Below are positions 17,888 to 26,761 of a stretch of DNA of 64,000 nucleotides, piece after piece. Location of the stretch: contig NZ_VCNK01000006.1 in the NCBI RefSeq assembly GCF_006265095.1, positions 149,328-213,327 of the forward strand, in the 5' to 3' direction. The DNA comes from Phaeobacter sp. B1627. Its GTDB lineage: Bacteria > Pseudomonadota > Alphaproteobacteria > Rhodobacterales > Rhodobacteraceae. Position numbers and translations under genes: made by a program. The notes under the pieces are model-generated. The model was given only the letters and a program-made list of their open reading frames with translations, was not told the DNA's origin and made no database searches. Numbering within the stretch: the stretch's first letter is position 1; each line of letters begins with the position of its first letter.

Positions 17888-19849
17888 ATGACGCGCCTTT
17901 CCAGACCCGACCTTGATCCGGTGACCTTCGAAGTACTGAAAAACTCCTTCATCACCTCCGTCGATCAAATGGCAGAACAGATGCTGCGGACCTGCTATTC
18001 CTTTGTGATCTACAACCGCGATTTCTCGAACGGTTTGCATGATGCCGATGGCAACTGTGTGGCCCAGGGCAACTCGGATATCGCCGTGCATGTGGGCACG
18101 CTGCATTACACCTGCAAGGATGTCATCCGCGCGTTCAAGGGGGACATGTATCCCGGCGATGTCTATGCGATCAACGATCCCTATGCGGGCGGGACCCATT
18201 TCAGCGACGTGCGCCTGATCCGGCCGATTTTCGACGAGGAAACGCTGATCGGCTTTTCGCAGTCCAACGGGCATTGGTCTGATCTCGGCGGATCGGTGCC
18301 CGGCTCCTTCAACGTTGCGGCCCACGAGATGTTTGGCGAGGCAGTCCGGATCACGCCGATCCGACTGTTCCACAAGGGGAAATTCTGCGCTGATGTGGCC
18401 AATATGATCGCGGCCAACACGCGCGACCCTGCATCCATCATCGGTGATATCCACTCACAGGCGCAGGCCACACAGGTCGCGGAGCGCGAACTTCAGCGCC
18501 TTGTGGGGAAATATGGTCGCGGGCAGGTGACACAGGGCATGGAGGAGGTACAGGACTATGTAGAACGTGCCGTGCGTCAGCGCATCTCGGGCTTGCCCGA
18601 CGGAACCTGGGAGGCGGTGGATTACATCGACCGCGATCCGGGCGCCGGCGAAGGGATGATCCCGATCCATATAAAGATGACAATCAAGGGCGATGAGATC
18701 CTCTATGATTTTGAGGGCAGCCACCCGACGATATCGTCAATCTACAACTCGGCGCATGGGGCCACTTTCTCGGCCGTGGTGGCGGGGATGAAGACTTTTT
18801 TCCCGGATCTTCCGCTCAATAGCGGTTTTTACCGCATGGTCACGATCAAGGCGCCCCGGAACAGCGTGGTGAGTGCGGAATGGCCTGTCGCTGTCACCGG
18901 CTTCCTGATGCCATTCGAAAAGATCATGAATGCCATTTTCGAGATGTGGTCGCAGATCATGCCAGAGCGCGCCATCGCTTGCGCCTTCAATCTTGAATAC
19001 CTGCTTGCCGGGGGCAATGACCTGCGCAAGGCGGAGAAGCCGATCTATATGTTCTATGAATGGCTTCCCGGAGGCTGGGGCGGGCGCAATGGCAAGGACG
19101 GCAGCGACGTCACGACCGCCTGTTTCGGGACTGGTCTGATGTCGCAGCCCTCAGAGGGCAACGAGCGGGTGAACCCGACGCGGGCGGATGAATTCCAGAT
19201 CAAACAGGACAGCGCCGGGCCGGGCAAGTGGCGCGGTGGTGCGGGGGTCATCAAGGCCTCGACGCTGCTGGAGGCCGACAATACCGTGATATCCTATATC
19301 TGCGACCGCGAGCGCGCGGTCGTCTGGGGTGTCGAGGGCGGCCTGCCGTCCATGCCGCATGGTCTGATGGTCGAACATGCGGACACCGCCGAGCAGCACT
19401 GGCTGGGTTCGGTCTTCTCCAACTACAAGATCAGGAGCGGCGACAAGTTCACCCGCCCCACCGCCGGCGGCGGCGGATACGGCGATCCGTTGCAACGTGA
19501 TCCGGAACGGGTGCGTCAGGATGTGATCGACGAATACGTCTCGGTCGCACGGGCCAAGACGGACTACGGCGTGGTGATCCGGGTCAACGACGCCGATCTG
19601 CTGGATTACGACGTGGACAGCGCGGCAACGGACCGGGCCCGTGCGCATATCCGCGCAAACCGCGTCGCCTGGGCACGCATGGATCCAGAGGACGTGTCGC
19701 GGATGTATCGCGACGGTGAAATCGATGAGATGGACGCCGTGCGCCAATACGCGGTTATCCTCGACTGGGGCAGCGGCGCCTTGATGCCCAGATCAACGCA
19801 GCAATTCCGCGAGAGCTTTGAGCGGCGGTCGGTCGCACATTGGACTTGA
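17888..19849 (+). CDS. hyuB: hydantoinase/oxoprolinase subunit B
   Basis: A 653-residue HyuB-type protein. NDPYAGGTHFSDV near residue 97 and GGGGYGDPL near residue 530 are diagnostic of the family. It forms a complex with the HyuA subunit encoded immediately upstream. No third, acetone-carboxylase-gamma-like gene follows, so a two-subunit cyclic-amide hydrolase is more likely than an acetone carboxylase. Length is slightly above the usual 520-600, with an acidic C-terminal extension. Confidence 0.92.
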   Translation: MTRLSRPDLDPVTFEVLKNSFITSVDQMAEQMLRTCYSFVIYNRDFSNGLHDADGNCVAQGNSDIAVHVGTLHYTCKDVIRAFKGDMYPGDVYAINDPYAGGTHFSDVRLIRPIFDEETLIGFSQSNGHWSDLGGSVPGSFNVAAHEMFGEAVRITPIRLFHKGKFCADVANMIAANTRDPASIIGDIHSQAQATQVAERELQRLVGKYGRGQVTQGMEEVQDYVERAVRQRISGLPDGTWEAVDYIDRDPGAGEGMIPIHIKMTIKGDEILYDFEGSHPTISSIYNSAHGATFSAVVAGMKTFFPDLPLNSGFYRMVTIKAPRNSVVSAEWPVAVTGFLMPFEKIMNAIFEMWSQIMPERAIACAFNLEYLLAGGNDLRKAEKPIYMFYEWLPGGWGGRNGKDGSDVTTACFGTGLMSQPSEGNERVNPTRADEFQIKQDSAGPGKWRGGAGVIKASTLLEADNTVISYICDRERAVVWGVEGGLPSMPHGLMVEHADTAEQHWLGSVFSNYKIRSGDKFTRPTAGGGGYGDPLQRDPERVRQDVIDEYVSVARAKTDYGVVIRVNDADLLDYDVDSAATDRARAHIRANRVAWARMDPEDVSRMYRDGEIDEMDAVRQYAVILDWGSGALMPRSTQQFRESFERRSVAHWT

Positions 19850-19855
19850 GACAGA

Positions 19856-19898
19856 GGCACAGGCCGAATTTCGGCCGAATTTCCGGGCGGCCTGTGCC
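19856..19898. terminator. large inverted repeat at the convergent hyuB/ugpC junction
   Basis: A perfect 11-bp stem (GGCACAGGCCG / CGGCCTGTGCC) encloses a 21-nt loop that contains its own palindrome TTCGGCCGAA. It begins 7 bp after the hyuB stop, between two convergent operons, so it probably stops transcription in both directions, although no U-run follows. Confidence 0.5.
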
Positions 19899-20038
19899 AG
19901 TGATGTTTCTCGTGAGCGCCAGGGGGGCGGGCCGGGGCGGCGCGGCAGGCCGGAGTGGCAGGCCGGAGAGGCTGTGCGGCACAAAGTTGCGCCCGGGTCT
20001 CACCGCCAAGCCGCCAGGCACCCACCGCCCGCAGGGGC

Positions 20039-21088
20039 TCAGATCCGGGTGCCGCGTTCCGGGTGGAAGAAATGTATGCGGTCGCGGGGGAGCGTGATCG
20101 GCTGCGCCCCTAGACCTGCAACCTCGTCCTTGCCGATGCTGAGGGAAAACGGCTGCCCCCCCAGTTTTCCATGCAGCAGACGATGCGCGCCGAGCTCCTC
20201 GATGATCTCGACATGCAGCATCATAGACCCGTCACCACCGAGACGCACATCCTCCGGGCGGAACCCCACAAGGACGCTATCGGTTGCGACGGCGGGCGCG
20301 GCGAAGGGCAGGTGGGTCTCCTCCCCGAGCGTCAGCACCCCGTCGGCGATATGGGCCTGCATCAGGTTCATCGGGGGCGCCCCCATGAAACCGGCAACAA
20401 AGGTGGAGGCGGGATGCTCGTATATTTCCGTCGGCGTCCCGATCTGTTCCACCCGACCACCGTTCAGGACAATGATGCGGTCCGCCATCGTCATGGCTTC
20501 GACCTGATCATGGGTCACATAGACGGAGGTGACGCCAAGGCGCTGTTGCAGCGCGCGGATCTCGATCCGCATCTGGTTGCGGAGCTTTGCATCGAGGTTC
20601 GACAGCGGCTCGTCAAACAGAAACAGTTCCGGATCACGCACGATGGCGCGGCCCATGGCCACGCGTTGACGCTGACCGCCGGAGAGCTGGCTGGGGCGGC
20701 GGTCAAGATAGTCGCCAAGGTTCAGGATCCGGGCCGCCTCCTGCACCTTGGTGTCGATTTCGGCCTTGCTTGCACCGCGGTTCTTGAGCCCGTAGCCCAT
20801 GTTCTTTGCGACGCTCATATGGGGGTAGAGCGCGTAGTTCTGAAAGACCATCGCGATATTGCGGTCTGCGGGATCGCGGTCGTTCACGACTTCGCGGCCG
20901 ATGGAGAGTGCCCCGTCGGTGATGTCCTCAAGCCCCGCGATCATCCGCAACAAGGTGGATTTGCCGCAGCCCGACGGGCCGACCAGCACGACCAGCTCGC
21001 CGTCGGGGATTTCTACACTGCAGGGATGCACGGCTTCGTGTCCGTTGGGGTAGGTCTTGCGGACACGGTCCAGGGTTACCTGTGCCAT
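20039..21088 (-). CDS. ugpC: sn-glycerol-3-phosphate ABC transporter ATP-binding protein
   Basis: A 349-residue MalK/UgpC-type ATPase. Walker A is GPSGCGKST near residues 38-46, the signature LSGGQRQR, Walker B LFLFDEPLSNLD, and the switch His is present (VTHDQVEAM). A C-terminal TOBE/regulatory domain follows. Last gene of ugpB-ugpA-ugpE-ugpC, starting 12 bp after the ugpE stop. Couples ATP hydrolysis to import of glycerol-3-phosphate or its diesters. Confidence 0.9.
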   Translation of the reverse strand: MAQVTLDRVRKTYPNGHEAVHPCSVEIPDGELVVLVGPSGCGKSTLLRMIAGLEDITDGALSIGREVVNDRDPADRNIAMVFQNYALYPHMSVAKNMGYGLKNRGASKAEIDTKVQEAARILNLGDYLDRRPSQLSGGQRQRVAMGRAIVRDPELFLFDEPLSNLDAKLRNQMRIEIRALQQRLGVTSVYVTHDQVEAMTMADRIIVLNGGRVEQIGTPTEIYEHPASTFVAGFMGAPPMNLMQAHIADGVLTLGEETHLPFAAPAVATDSVLVGFRPEDVRLGGDGSMMLHVEIIEELGAHRLLHGKLGGQPFSLSIGKDEVAGLGAQPITLPRDRIHFFHPERGTRI

Positions 21089-21100
21089 TGGTTCTATTCC

Positions 21101-22012
21101 TTATTTATCGGATTCCGTGAGGCCCTTGACGAACCAGCTCTGGAAGAAAATGACGATCAGCACCGGCGGGATCATCGCGATCAGCGACAGGGCCAGCGCC
21201 TTGCCGTACTCGGGGATCATGGCTCCGGTCTGACTCAGCACCTGCACGATCTGTTTGATGCCACGCACGAGGGTGAACATGCCTTCATCGGTGGTGATCA
21301 GGGTCGGCCAGAGATACTGGTTCCAGCCGTAGACGAACATGATGATGAAGATGGCGGCAATCATCGTCCGGCTCAGCGGCACGAGGATATCGATGAAAAA
21401 CTTCACCGGCCCGGCGCCGTCGATCCGCGCGGCCTCCACCAGTTCCTCGGGGATCGAGCGGAAGAACTGTCGAAAGAAAAACGTCCCCGTCGCCGAGGCG
21501 ATCAGCGGAACGATGAGACCGGTATAGGTATTGGCCAGCCCCATGCTCTGGATCGCCTCGTAGGACGGCAGGATGCGTACCTCCAGCGGCAGCAGCAATG
21601 TCGTGAAGATGATCCAGAACGCAAAGGTCGCGAACCTCAGCCGGAAATAGACAATGGCATAGGCCGCCATCATCGAGATCACGATCTTGCCGATCGCAAA
21701 GCCAAGGCCGAGGATCATCGAATTCATCAGCATCCGTGTGCCGGTGATGGTTTTGGTGAAGCCGGAGGCCTCGAACATGGCCGCCTCGAAGTTCTCCAGC
21801 ATCTGACCTTCGAACCCGAATTGCAGCCCGTTCTTGACGATGTCGGCATCCTCGAAGCTAGTCGTCATCAAAACCAGCACAATGGGAAACACCATCAACA
21901 AGGCGCCCGCCACAAGGATGGCATGGTCGCCAATGTGGCGCAGTTTGATCCGAGGTCGCCGCCGCACAGGTGTTGCGGAGAAGACATCGCCCGATTGGGT
22001 TATATCTGCCAT
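21101..22012 (-). CDS. ugpE: sn-glycerol-3-phosphate ABC transporter permease
   Basis: A 303-residue MalG-type permease with about six membrane helices and an EAA loop (EELVEAARIDGAGPVKFF). Order and similarity within the ugp set identify it as UgpE. An N-terminal extension of about 25 polar residues (DVFSATPVRRRPRIKL) precedes the first helix. It lies 13 bp after the ugpA stop. Inner-membrane component. Confidence 0.9.
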   Translation of the reverse strand: MADITQSGDVFSATPVRRRPRIKLRHIGDHAILVAGALLMVFPIVLVLMTTSFEDADIVKNGLQFGFEGQMLENFEAAMFEASGFTKTITGTRMLMNSMILGLGFAIGKIVISMMAAYAIVYFRLRFATFAFWIIFTTLLLPLEVRILPSYEAIQSMGLANTYTGLIVPLIASATGTFFFRQFFRSIPEELVEAARIDGAGPVKFFIDILVPLSRTMIAAIFIIMFVYGWNQYLWPTLITTDEGMFTLVRGIKQIVQVLSQTGAMIPEYGKALALSLIAMIPPVLIVIFFQSWFVKGLTESDK

Positions 22013-22025
22013 GGTCGCGTCCCCC

Positions 22026-22907
22026 TCAGGTGTAATGAATCCGGCGTTCGATCAGCCGGAATTGAAAGACGGTGAGCACAAGGACGAGGATCATCAGAAT
22101 GACCGACTGCGCCGAGGATCCACCAAGATCGTTGCCACGGAACCCATCGACGAACACCTTGTAGACCAATGTGACCGGGTTGTTGCCCGGTTCGGAGCGC
22201 ACCAGCGTGTCGACGATGCCGAACGTGTCAAACAGGGCGTAGGTGATGTTGATGATCAACAAGAAGAAGGCGGTCGGCGCCAACAGCGGGAATGTGACGT
22301 CCCAGAACCGCCCCGTGGCCGAGCGGTTGTCGATCAAGGCGGCCTCGCGCACGGCTTTTGGAATCGACTGCAGCCCGGAGAGGAAGAAGATGAAATTCAC
22401 CGGGATCTGCTTCCAGACCGCGACGATCACCATCGCCGTGGCGGTCGAGTTGAAGTCGGCTCCAAGGCGAAACTCCCAGCCGAAGGCCTGAAACATTTCA
22501 GTCAGCGGGCCGTTGCGCTGGTCAAAAAACATCAACCCCATAAAGCCCGCAACCGGTGGCGCGATCGCATAGACCCACATCAGCAACGTGCGATAGGACT
22601 TTGCCCCCCGGATGACCGTATCGGCTTTCACCGCCAACAAAAGCGCCAGTGCGAGCGAGAAGAACGTGACCAGCACCGTATAGATCACCGTGAAACGCGC
22701 CACCTTGGCGTATTCGACATTGGTCATCAGGTCCGTGTAATTCTCCAACCCGACGAAGGTGGATCCGAACCCGAAGGGGTCCTGCAGATAGAATGAGGAC
22801 TGCACTGCCCAGGCTGCAGGCCAGTAGAAAAAGATCGCGATGATCATCAACTGCGGCAGCAAAAGCGCTACGGGCAGCCAGACGGTGGTAAATCCGGCAC
22901 GTTTCAT
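22026..22907 (-). CDS. ugpA: sn-glycerol-3-phosphate ABC transporter permease
   Basis: A 293-residue MalF-type permease with about six membrane segments and an EAA loop (AVREAALIDNRSATGRFW). It begins with the short basic start MKRAGFTTVWLPVALLLPQL typical of UgpA. It follows ugpB after 74 bp containing a hairpin, which is normal for importers that make extra binding protein. Confidence 0.9.
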   Translation of the reverse strand: MKRAGFTTVWLPVALLLPQLMIIAIFFYWPAAWAVQSSFYLQDPFGFGSTFVGLENYTDLMTNVEYAKVARFTVIYTVLVTFFSLALALLLAVKADTVIRGAKSYRTLLMWVYAIAPPVAGFMGLMFFDQRNGPLTEMFQAFGWEFRLGADFNSTATAMVIVAVWKQIPVNFIFFLSGLQSIPKAVREAALIDNRSATGRFWDVTFPLLAPTAFFLLIINITYALFDTFGIVDTLVRSEPGNNPVTLVYKVFVDGFRGNDLGGSSAQSVILMILVLVLTVFQFRLIERRIHYT

Positions 22908-22935
22908 GAGTGGTCTTTCATCGGCAAAAGAATGA

Positions 22936-22966
22936 GGACACCCCGCGCAAGCCGCGCAGGGTGTCC
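22936..22966 (-). terminator. intercistronic hairpin between ugpB and ugpA
   Basis: Stem arms GGACACCC and GGGTGTCC, extended by GCGC/GCGC after one mismatch, with a 5-nt loop. It sits just after the ugpB stop and lacks a strong U-run. It probably attenuates or protects the ugpB message so that binding protein exceeds permease. Confidence 0.6.
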
Positions 22967-22981
22967 CGGGTTCAGGTCAGC

Positions 22982-24289
22982 TCAGCCCTGGGTCTTGGCA
23001 AAGCGGGCCAGCAGGTCGTTGGCTTCTTTTTCGATATTGGCAAACGCGTCCTCGACAGAGGTCTCGCCGGACAGGACACGGCCGTATTCACGGTTCATCA
23101 CGTCGCGGATCTGGACGTAAAAGCCCATACGGTAGCCTTTGGTGTTCTCGCCACCGGGCAGCGACAGTTGCTGGATGCCGACTTCGGCGGCCGGGAAGCG
23201 ATCGTAGTGGCCATCTGACTTGGCCAGCTCATAGGCCGCTTCGGTAATCGGCACATAGCCGGTTTCCTTGTGCCAGAAATACTGCACCTCAGGGGAGGTC
23301 AGATACTGGAAGAACCTGGCCGCGGCCTCGTTTTCTGCGGCATCATGACCGGACATCGCGAAGAGGGACGCACCACCGATGAAGGTTTGCTTGGGCTCGG
23401 TGGTCACTGCTTCCCAATAGGGCAGCACAGTCGCGGAGAAGTCAAAGCCGAGGTCTTTTTTCATCAGGCCGCCAAAGGAGCCGGACGAGCCGATCCACAT
23501 TGCGACTTCGCCTTCCTCAAACGGCGTGGCGTTATCGCCCCAGCCGGTGCCGTACCATTCAAACAGACCATTTTCCTTCCACTCGGTCAGTGCGGTGAAA
23601 TGCGCCTTGATGGCATCGTTGTTGACGAGGATCTTGGTGCCTTCGGCGCCGCCATAGCCGTTGTCATTGGTGGCGAACGGCAGGTTGTGGCGGGACATGA
23701 AGTTTTCGGTGAAGATCCAGGGCAGGTGCGACTGAGACAGGGCGATATAGCCTGCGTCCTTCAGGGCCGGTGCGGTCACGGACTGGAATTCTTCCCAGGT
23801 CTTGGGGGCGGAAACGCCCGCTTTGGCAAGCGCGTCTTCGTTGAAATACATGATCGGCGAGGAGGAGTTGAACGGCATGCCGATCATTTTTCCGTCGCTG
23901 TCGGCGTAGAAGTAGCGGACGCCGGAAATGTAGTCATTGATGTCGAAATCAACGCCGTTTTCGGTCAGCAGATCCTGAACCGGAATGGTTGCACCCTTGG
24001 CACCGATCACGGTTGCGGCGCCTGCGTCGAAGACCTGCATGATGTTTGGCTGCTCACCGGCGCGGAAGGCGGCGATCCCGGCGGTCAGCGTCTCTTCGTA
24101 GGAGCCTTTGAAGACAGGAGTGATCTTGTAGTCGTCCTGCGAAGCGTTGAAATCTTCGGCAATCGTGTTCACGGTTTCGCCCAGCTGACCGCCCATCGCG
24201 TGCCACAGGGTGATTTCGGTTTCGGCCCAGGCTGCGGTGCCCGAAATGGCAACAGCGGCGTTCAGCGCTGCGATTTTCCAGAATGTCAT
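22982..24289 (-). CDS. ugpB: sn-glycerol-3-phosphate ABC transporter substrate-binding protein
   Basis: A 435-residue periplasmic binding protein. The signal peptide is residues 1-22, with a likely cleavage after AWA. The mature N-terminus TEITLWHAMGGQLGE matches UgpB, where the Trp-His-Ala-Met segment contributes to ligand binding. GGAG lies 7 bp before the ATG. First gene of ugpBAEC; a Pho-box-like site lies upstream at 24497-24514. Confidence 0.92.
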   Translation of the reverse strand: MTFWKIAALNAAVAISGTAAWAETEITLWHAMGGQLGETVNTIAEDFNASQDDYKITPVFKGSYEETLTAGIAAFRAGEQPNIMQVFDAGAATVIGAKGATIPVQDLLTENGVDFDINDYISGVRYFYADSDGKMIGMPFNSSSPIMYFNEDALAKAGVSAPKTWEEFQSVTAPALKDAGYIALSQSHLPWIFTENFMSRHNLPFATNDNGYGGAEGTKILVNNDAIKAHFTALTEWKENGLFEWYGTGWGDNATPFEEGEVAMWIGSSGSFGGLMKKDLGFDFSATVLPYWEAVTTEPKQTFIGGASLFAMSGHDAAENEAAARFFQYLTSPEVQYFWHKETGYVPITEAAYELAKSDGHYDRFPAAEVGIQQLSLPGGENTKGYRMGFYVQIRDVMNREYGRVLSGETSVEDAFANIEKEANDLLARFAKTQG

Positions 24290-24496
24290 CTACATCTCCA
24301 AGTCTGATACCCCAAGAGCGGAGCGTGTTTCTTTGTTCGGACGCTTCCACACTGCCATCCTTTTCACTTCGGCAAATGACAGCGCGCGCGGCGGATCCCC
24401 CAGGCGTCTCTCCCCGGCAGAGCGCCTGCATTTTCCAATGCGGCCACTGCGCCGGGGATGATTCCGGGGACACGTGTGCTCAGCTACAGATGTTGA

Positions 24497-24514
24497 ATAA
24501 CTCTTTTATGACAG
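24497..24514 (-). promoter_or_regulatory. candidate Pho box upstream of ugpBAEC, in the 385-bp gap 24290-24674
   Basis: On the minus strand CTGTCAT is followed by AAAA and GAGTTAT: the first half-site is perfect and the second matches four of seven positions. It lies about 210 bp before ugpB, pointing toward it. PhoB control of ugp operons is known from other bacteria. The rest of this gap (24290-24674) shows no gene; it also holds GGGGGGAAG, the ribosome-binding site of the TAXI gene. Confidence 0.35.
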
Positions 24515-24674
24515 GAGCCCGTTGCTGCGGCTGCTGCGGCGAGAACGGAGGCGGCTCGTGGCTACAGCGACGGCCTTGGCAGGAGCCCCGGCGGGTCGGG
24601 TGGTGGCTATTCAGCTTGACAGAGTTTCACCCCTTTGAAATTTTGCGCACACCGGCACGTGGGGGGAAGTTTGA

Positions 24675-25667
24675 ATGCGAGCGAGGATCAGGGCCCTGTC
24701 ACTGTGCGTGGCAGCGTCAGTCACCTTTGGCGGCCTGACATCATCCCCGGCACAGGCAGAGGATTTCATTACAATCGGAACCGGTTCGGTATCCGGGCTG
24801 TATTTCCCGTTGGGAACCGCGATGTGTCGTCTGGTCAACAAGGACCGTCGGCGCCATGGCATTCGCTGTACCGCGGATGAAACCAGTGGATCGCTGGACA
24901 ATCTGCAGGCGCTGCGCGACGGGCGGCTGGATTTTGCCATCGTGCAGTCGGACTGGCAGGCCCGCGCCTATGAGGGCACGCCGCAGTTGTCGAACGGGGT
25001 GCCGTTCACTGATCTGCGCGCCCTGGTCTCCCTGCACTCCGAGGTGTTTACCGTGGTGGCCAGAGCGGATGCCGACATCGCCAGCTTTTCGGATCTGCGT
25101 GGCAAGCGGGTCAATATTGGCAATCCCGGCTCCGGTCAGCGGGCCACGATGGAGGTTCTGATGGCCGCCCTGCGCTGGGGCACCGACAGCTTTTCCGAAG
25201 TGCACGAACTCCCCGCCGAAGCGCAGTCCGCAGCGCTTTGTGCAGGTGCCTTCGACGCGATGGTGTTTGCGGTCGGCCATCCCTCCGCCTCTGTCGAAGA
25301 AGCAACCACGGCCTGCGATTCCGTCCTGGTGCCGCTGGATGATCTGCAAATTCGCGCCACGGTGGTTGACAGCGACGTCTATGAATTTGCCGAAATCCCC
25401 GGAAACCTCTATCGCGGCAACCCCGATCCGGTGAAATCCTTTGGCTTTGCCGCCACTTTGGTGACCACCCGGCAACAGAGCCTCCGGGTGGTCAATTCGC
25501 TGGTCCGCAGCATCATCAGCAATCTCGACAGCCTGAAGCGCGCACATCCGGCCTTTGCGTCCCTTGATGCGGCCGAAATGGTCGGCTCCTACCAGACGGC
25601 GCCGCTGCATCGTGCGGCGCGGGCCTATTTCCGCTCCGAAGGGTTGCTGGAACGCGCATCACCATAG
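24675..25667 (+). CDS. TAXI-family TRAP transporter solute-binding protein (orphan)
   Basis: A 330-residue periplasmic protein. The signal peptide spans residues 1-28 (cleavage near AQA). The mature start FITIGTGSVSGLYFPLGTAMC is, taken in two parts, the family signature of TAXI binding proteins, and GNPGSGQR is also conserved. TAXI receptors normally work with a fused DctQM membrane protein, often for glutamate or dicarboxylates, but none is in this window. Its last 43 bp overlap the end of the convergent lipocalin gene. Confidence 0.88.
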   Translation: MRARIRALSLCVAASVTFGGLTSSPAQAEDFITIGTGSVSGLYFPLGTAMCRLVNKDRRRHGIRCTADETSGSLDNLQALRDGRLDFAIVQSDWQARAYEGTPQLSNGVPFTDLRALVSLHSEVFTVVARADADIASFSDLRGKRVNIGNPGSGQRATMEVLMAALRWGTDSFSEVHELPAEAQSAALCAGAFDAMVFAVGHPSASVEEATTACDSVLVPLDDLQIRATVVDSDVYEFAEIPGNLYRGNPDPVKSFGFAATLVTTRQQSLRVVNSLVRSIISNLDSLKRAHPAFASLDAAEMVGSYQTAPLHRAARAYFRSEGLLERASP

Positions 25668-26761
25668 CCCGTCATTTCCAGGTATCCGGTTCCGCGATGG
25701 CTTCCCGATAGGGCAACCGGGCCTTCCCAATAGGAAAAGGATGTCCCCATCCAGGCACCGGGATTGAGGGCGGCAACCTCCACAGAGACTCCGCGCGTCG
25801 GGATTTCGACCTGCCAGAGCGTAGGGATGTCACGTCCGGCCACTCGTGACCACGAGACGGGTGTGGCGATGAATTCAGCCGGGCTGAGCGGGGTGGTGGC
25901 TCCATCTGCGGTGATCCAGCTGCCGGAGGTGAAATCGCCGCGCTCGCCCCGCAACACGAACCCCATGACTTTTTCTCCGCTGTCAAAGCGCAACGAGAAC
26001 CAGTCCCAGCCGCTTTGGTCCGCCGCCAGCGGCTGGCTGGACCATTCCCGGTCCAGCCAGGCCTCTCCGGTGACCTCGACCGGACCATCTGGCAGCACCA
26101 CGGTGCCGGTTACCCGATAGGCGGGCTGCGAGTAGTAGAAACTGGCCTGACCGTCCTCGGATTTCACCGAATAGCCGTTTTCCCCATGAAGAATGAGCGG
26201 TCCCTGCTGCTGCAGGGAAAGATCATAGGAGAACTCCGTGCCGCGCGCCGTGACCGAGAGGTTGTCCAGCGTGTCGTCCGCGGATGTCAGTGACCAATCA
26301 TCGATCCACGCAGAAAACGGATCGGTGACCACACCGGCCTGACCGATGCCACCCCGACCCAACCGCTCGGCGTAGCTGTGGGAGGTCGCGGTGGTCACTG
26401 CCGCTTGGCCCATCCAGATATGAGGATTTTTCCAGCCCTCCGGACCACCTGGACCACCTGGACTACCTGGGCCAGCTGGACCCTCCGGAACAAGGGCGGA
26501 GCGAAACAGCGTCCATTGCACGCCCAGATCCTCGCCGGAGGCGGTGCGCAGGTTGGCGGTCAGATACCACCACTCCACCCGAAACCCCGGATGCGGGCCG
26601 TGATCAGCCGGGAACTGGAGCTGCCGCCCTCGGTCAGGGACGGCAAAACCCGCTGCGTCGCTGCCGAGATTGGCATAGCCCTGGCCTTGGGCCCGGCTCC
26701 ACAGGATCAGCAGCATCAATCCTGCGAGGACAAAGACCCGAAAGGCCCTAGGGGCGATCAT
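25625..26761 (-). CDS. secreted lipocalin-type AttH/CrtC-like protein
   Basis: A 378-residue protein of the carotenoid 1,2-hydratase/AttH family (predicted secreted hydrolase). An N-terminal hydrophobic segment (VFVLAGLMLLILW, about residues 9-21) is a signal peptide. Core motifs include GFRVEWWYLTANL, WLDREWSSQPL and WDWFSLRF. An unusual Gly-Pro-rich run (PAGPGSPGGPGGPEG, near residues 95-110) interrupts the first domain. I chose the ATG at 26761, which overlaps the FtsX-type gene by 14 bp, over an upstream start. Third gene of the ABC set at 26748-29836. Confidence 0.85.
   Translation of the reverse strand: MIAPRAFRVFVLAGLMLLILWSRAQGQGYANLGSDAAGFAVPDRGRQLQFPADHGPHPGFRVEWWYLTANLRTASGEDLGVQWTLFRSALVPEGPAGPGSPGGPGGPEGWKNPHIWMGQAAVTTATSHSYAERLGRGGIGQAGVVTDPFSAWIDDWSLTSADDTLDNLSVTARGTEFSYDLSLQQQGPLILHGENGYSVKSEDGQASFYYSQPAYRVTGTVVLPDGPVEVTGEAWLDREWSSQPLAADQSGWDWFSLRFDSGEKVMGFVLRGERGDFTSGSWITADGATTPLSPAEFIATPVSWSRVAGRDIPTLWQVEIPTRGVSVEVAALNPGAWMGTSFSYWEGPVALSGSHRGTGYLEMTGYGDARSSNPSERK
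26442..26486. repeat. five tandem 9-bp units encoding collagen-like Gly-X-Y
   Basis: Five consecutive 9-bp units: GGACCACCT twice, GGACTACCT, GGGCCAGCT and GGACCCTCC on the plus strand. They lie inside the lipocalin gene and encode a Gly/Pro-rich loop on the minus strand. The period divides by three, so copy changes would keep the frame. Confidence 0.8.

Noticed and set aside
16733..18454. Long open frame on the minus strand, 573 codons
   Set aside because: It is antisense to hyuA and hyuB, has no domain or ribosome-binding site, and arises from the third-position GC bias of those genes.
20171..22075. Long open frame on the plus strand, 634 codons
   Set aside because: It runs antisense to ugpC and ugpE, is rich in His/Asp/Gln as expected for a shadow frame, and shows no family.
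24365..24382. Second CTGTCAT half-site upstream of ugpB
   Set aside because: Only one half-site is good; the second matches the Pho box at one of seven positions.
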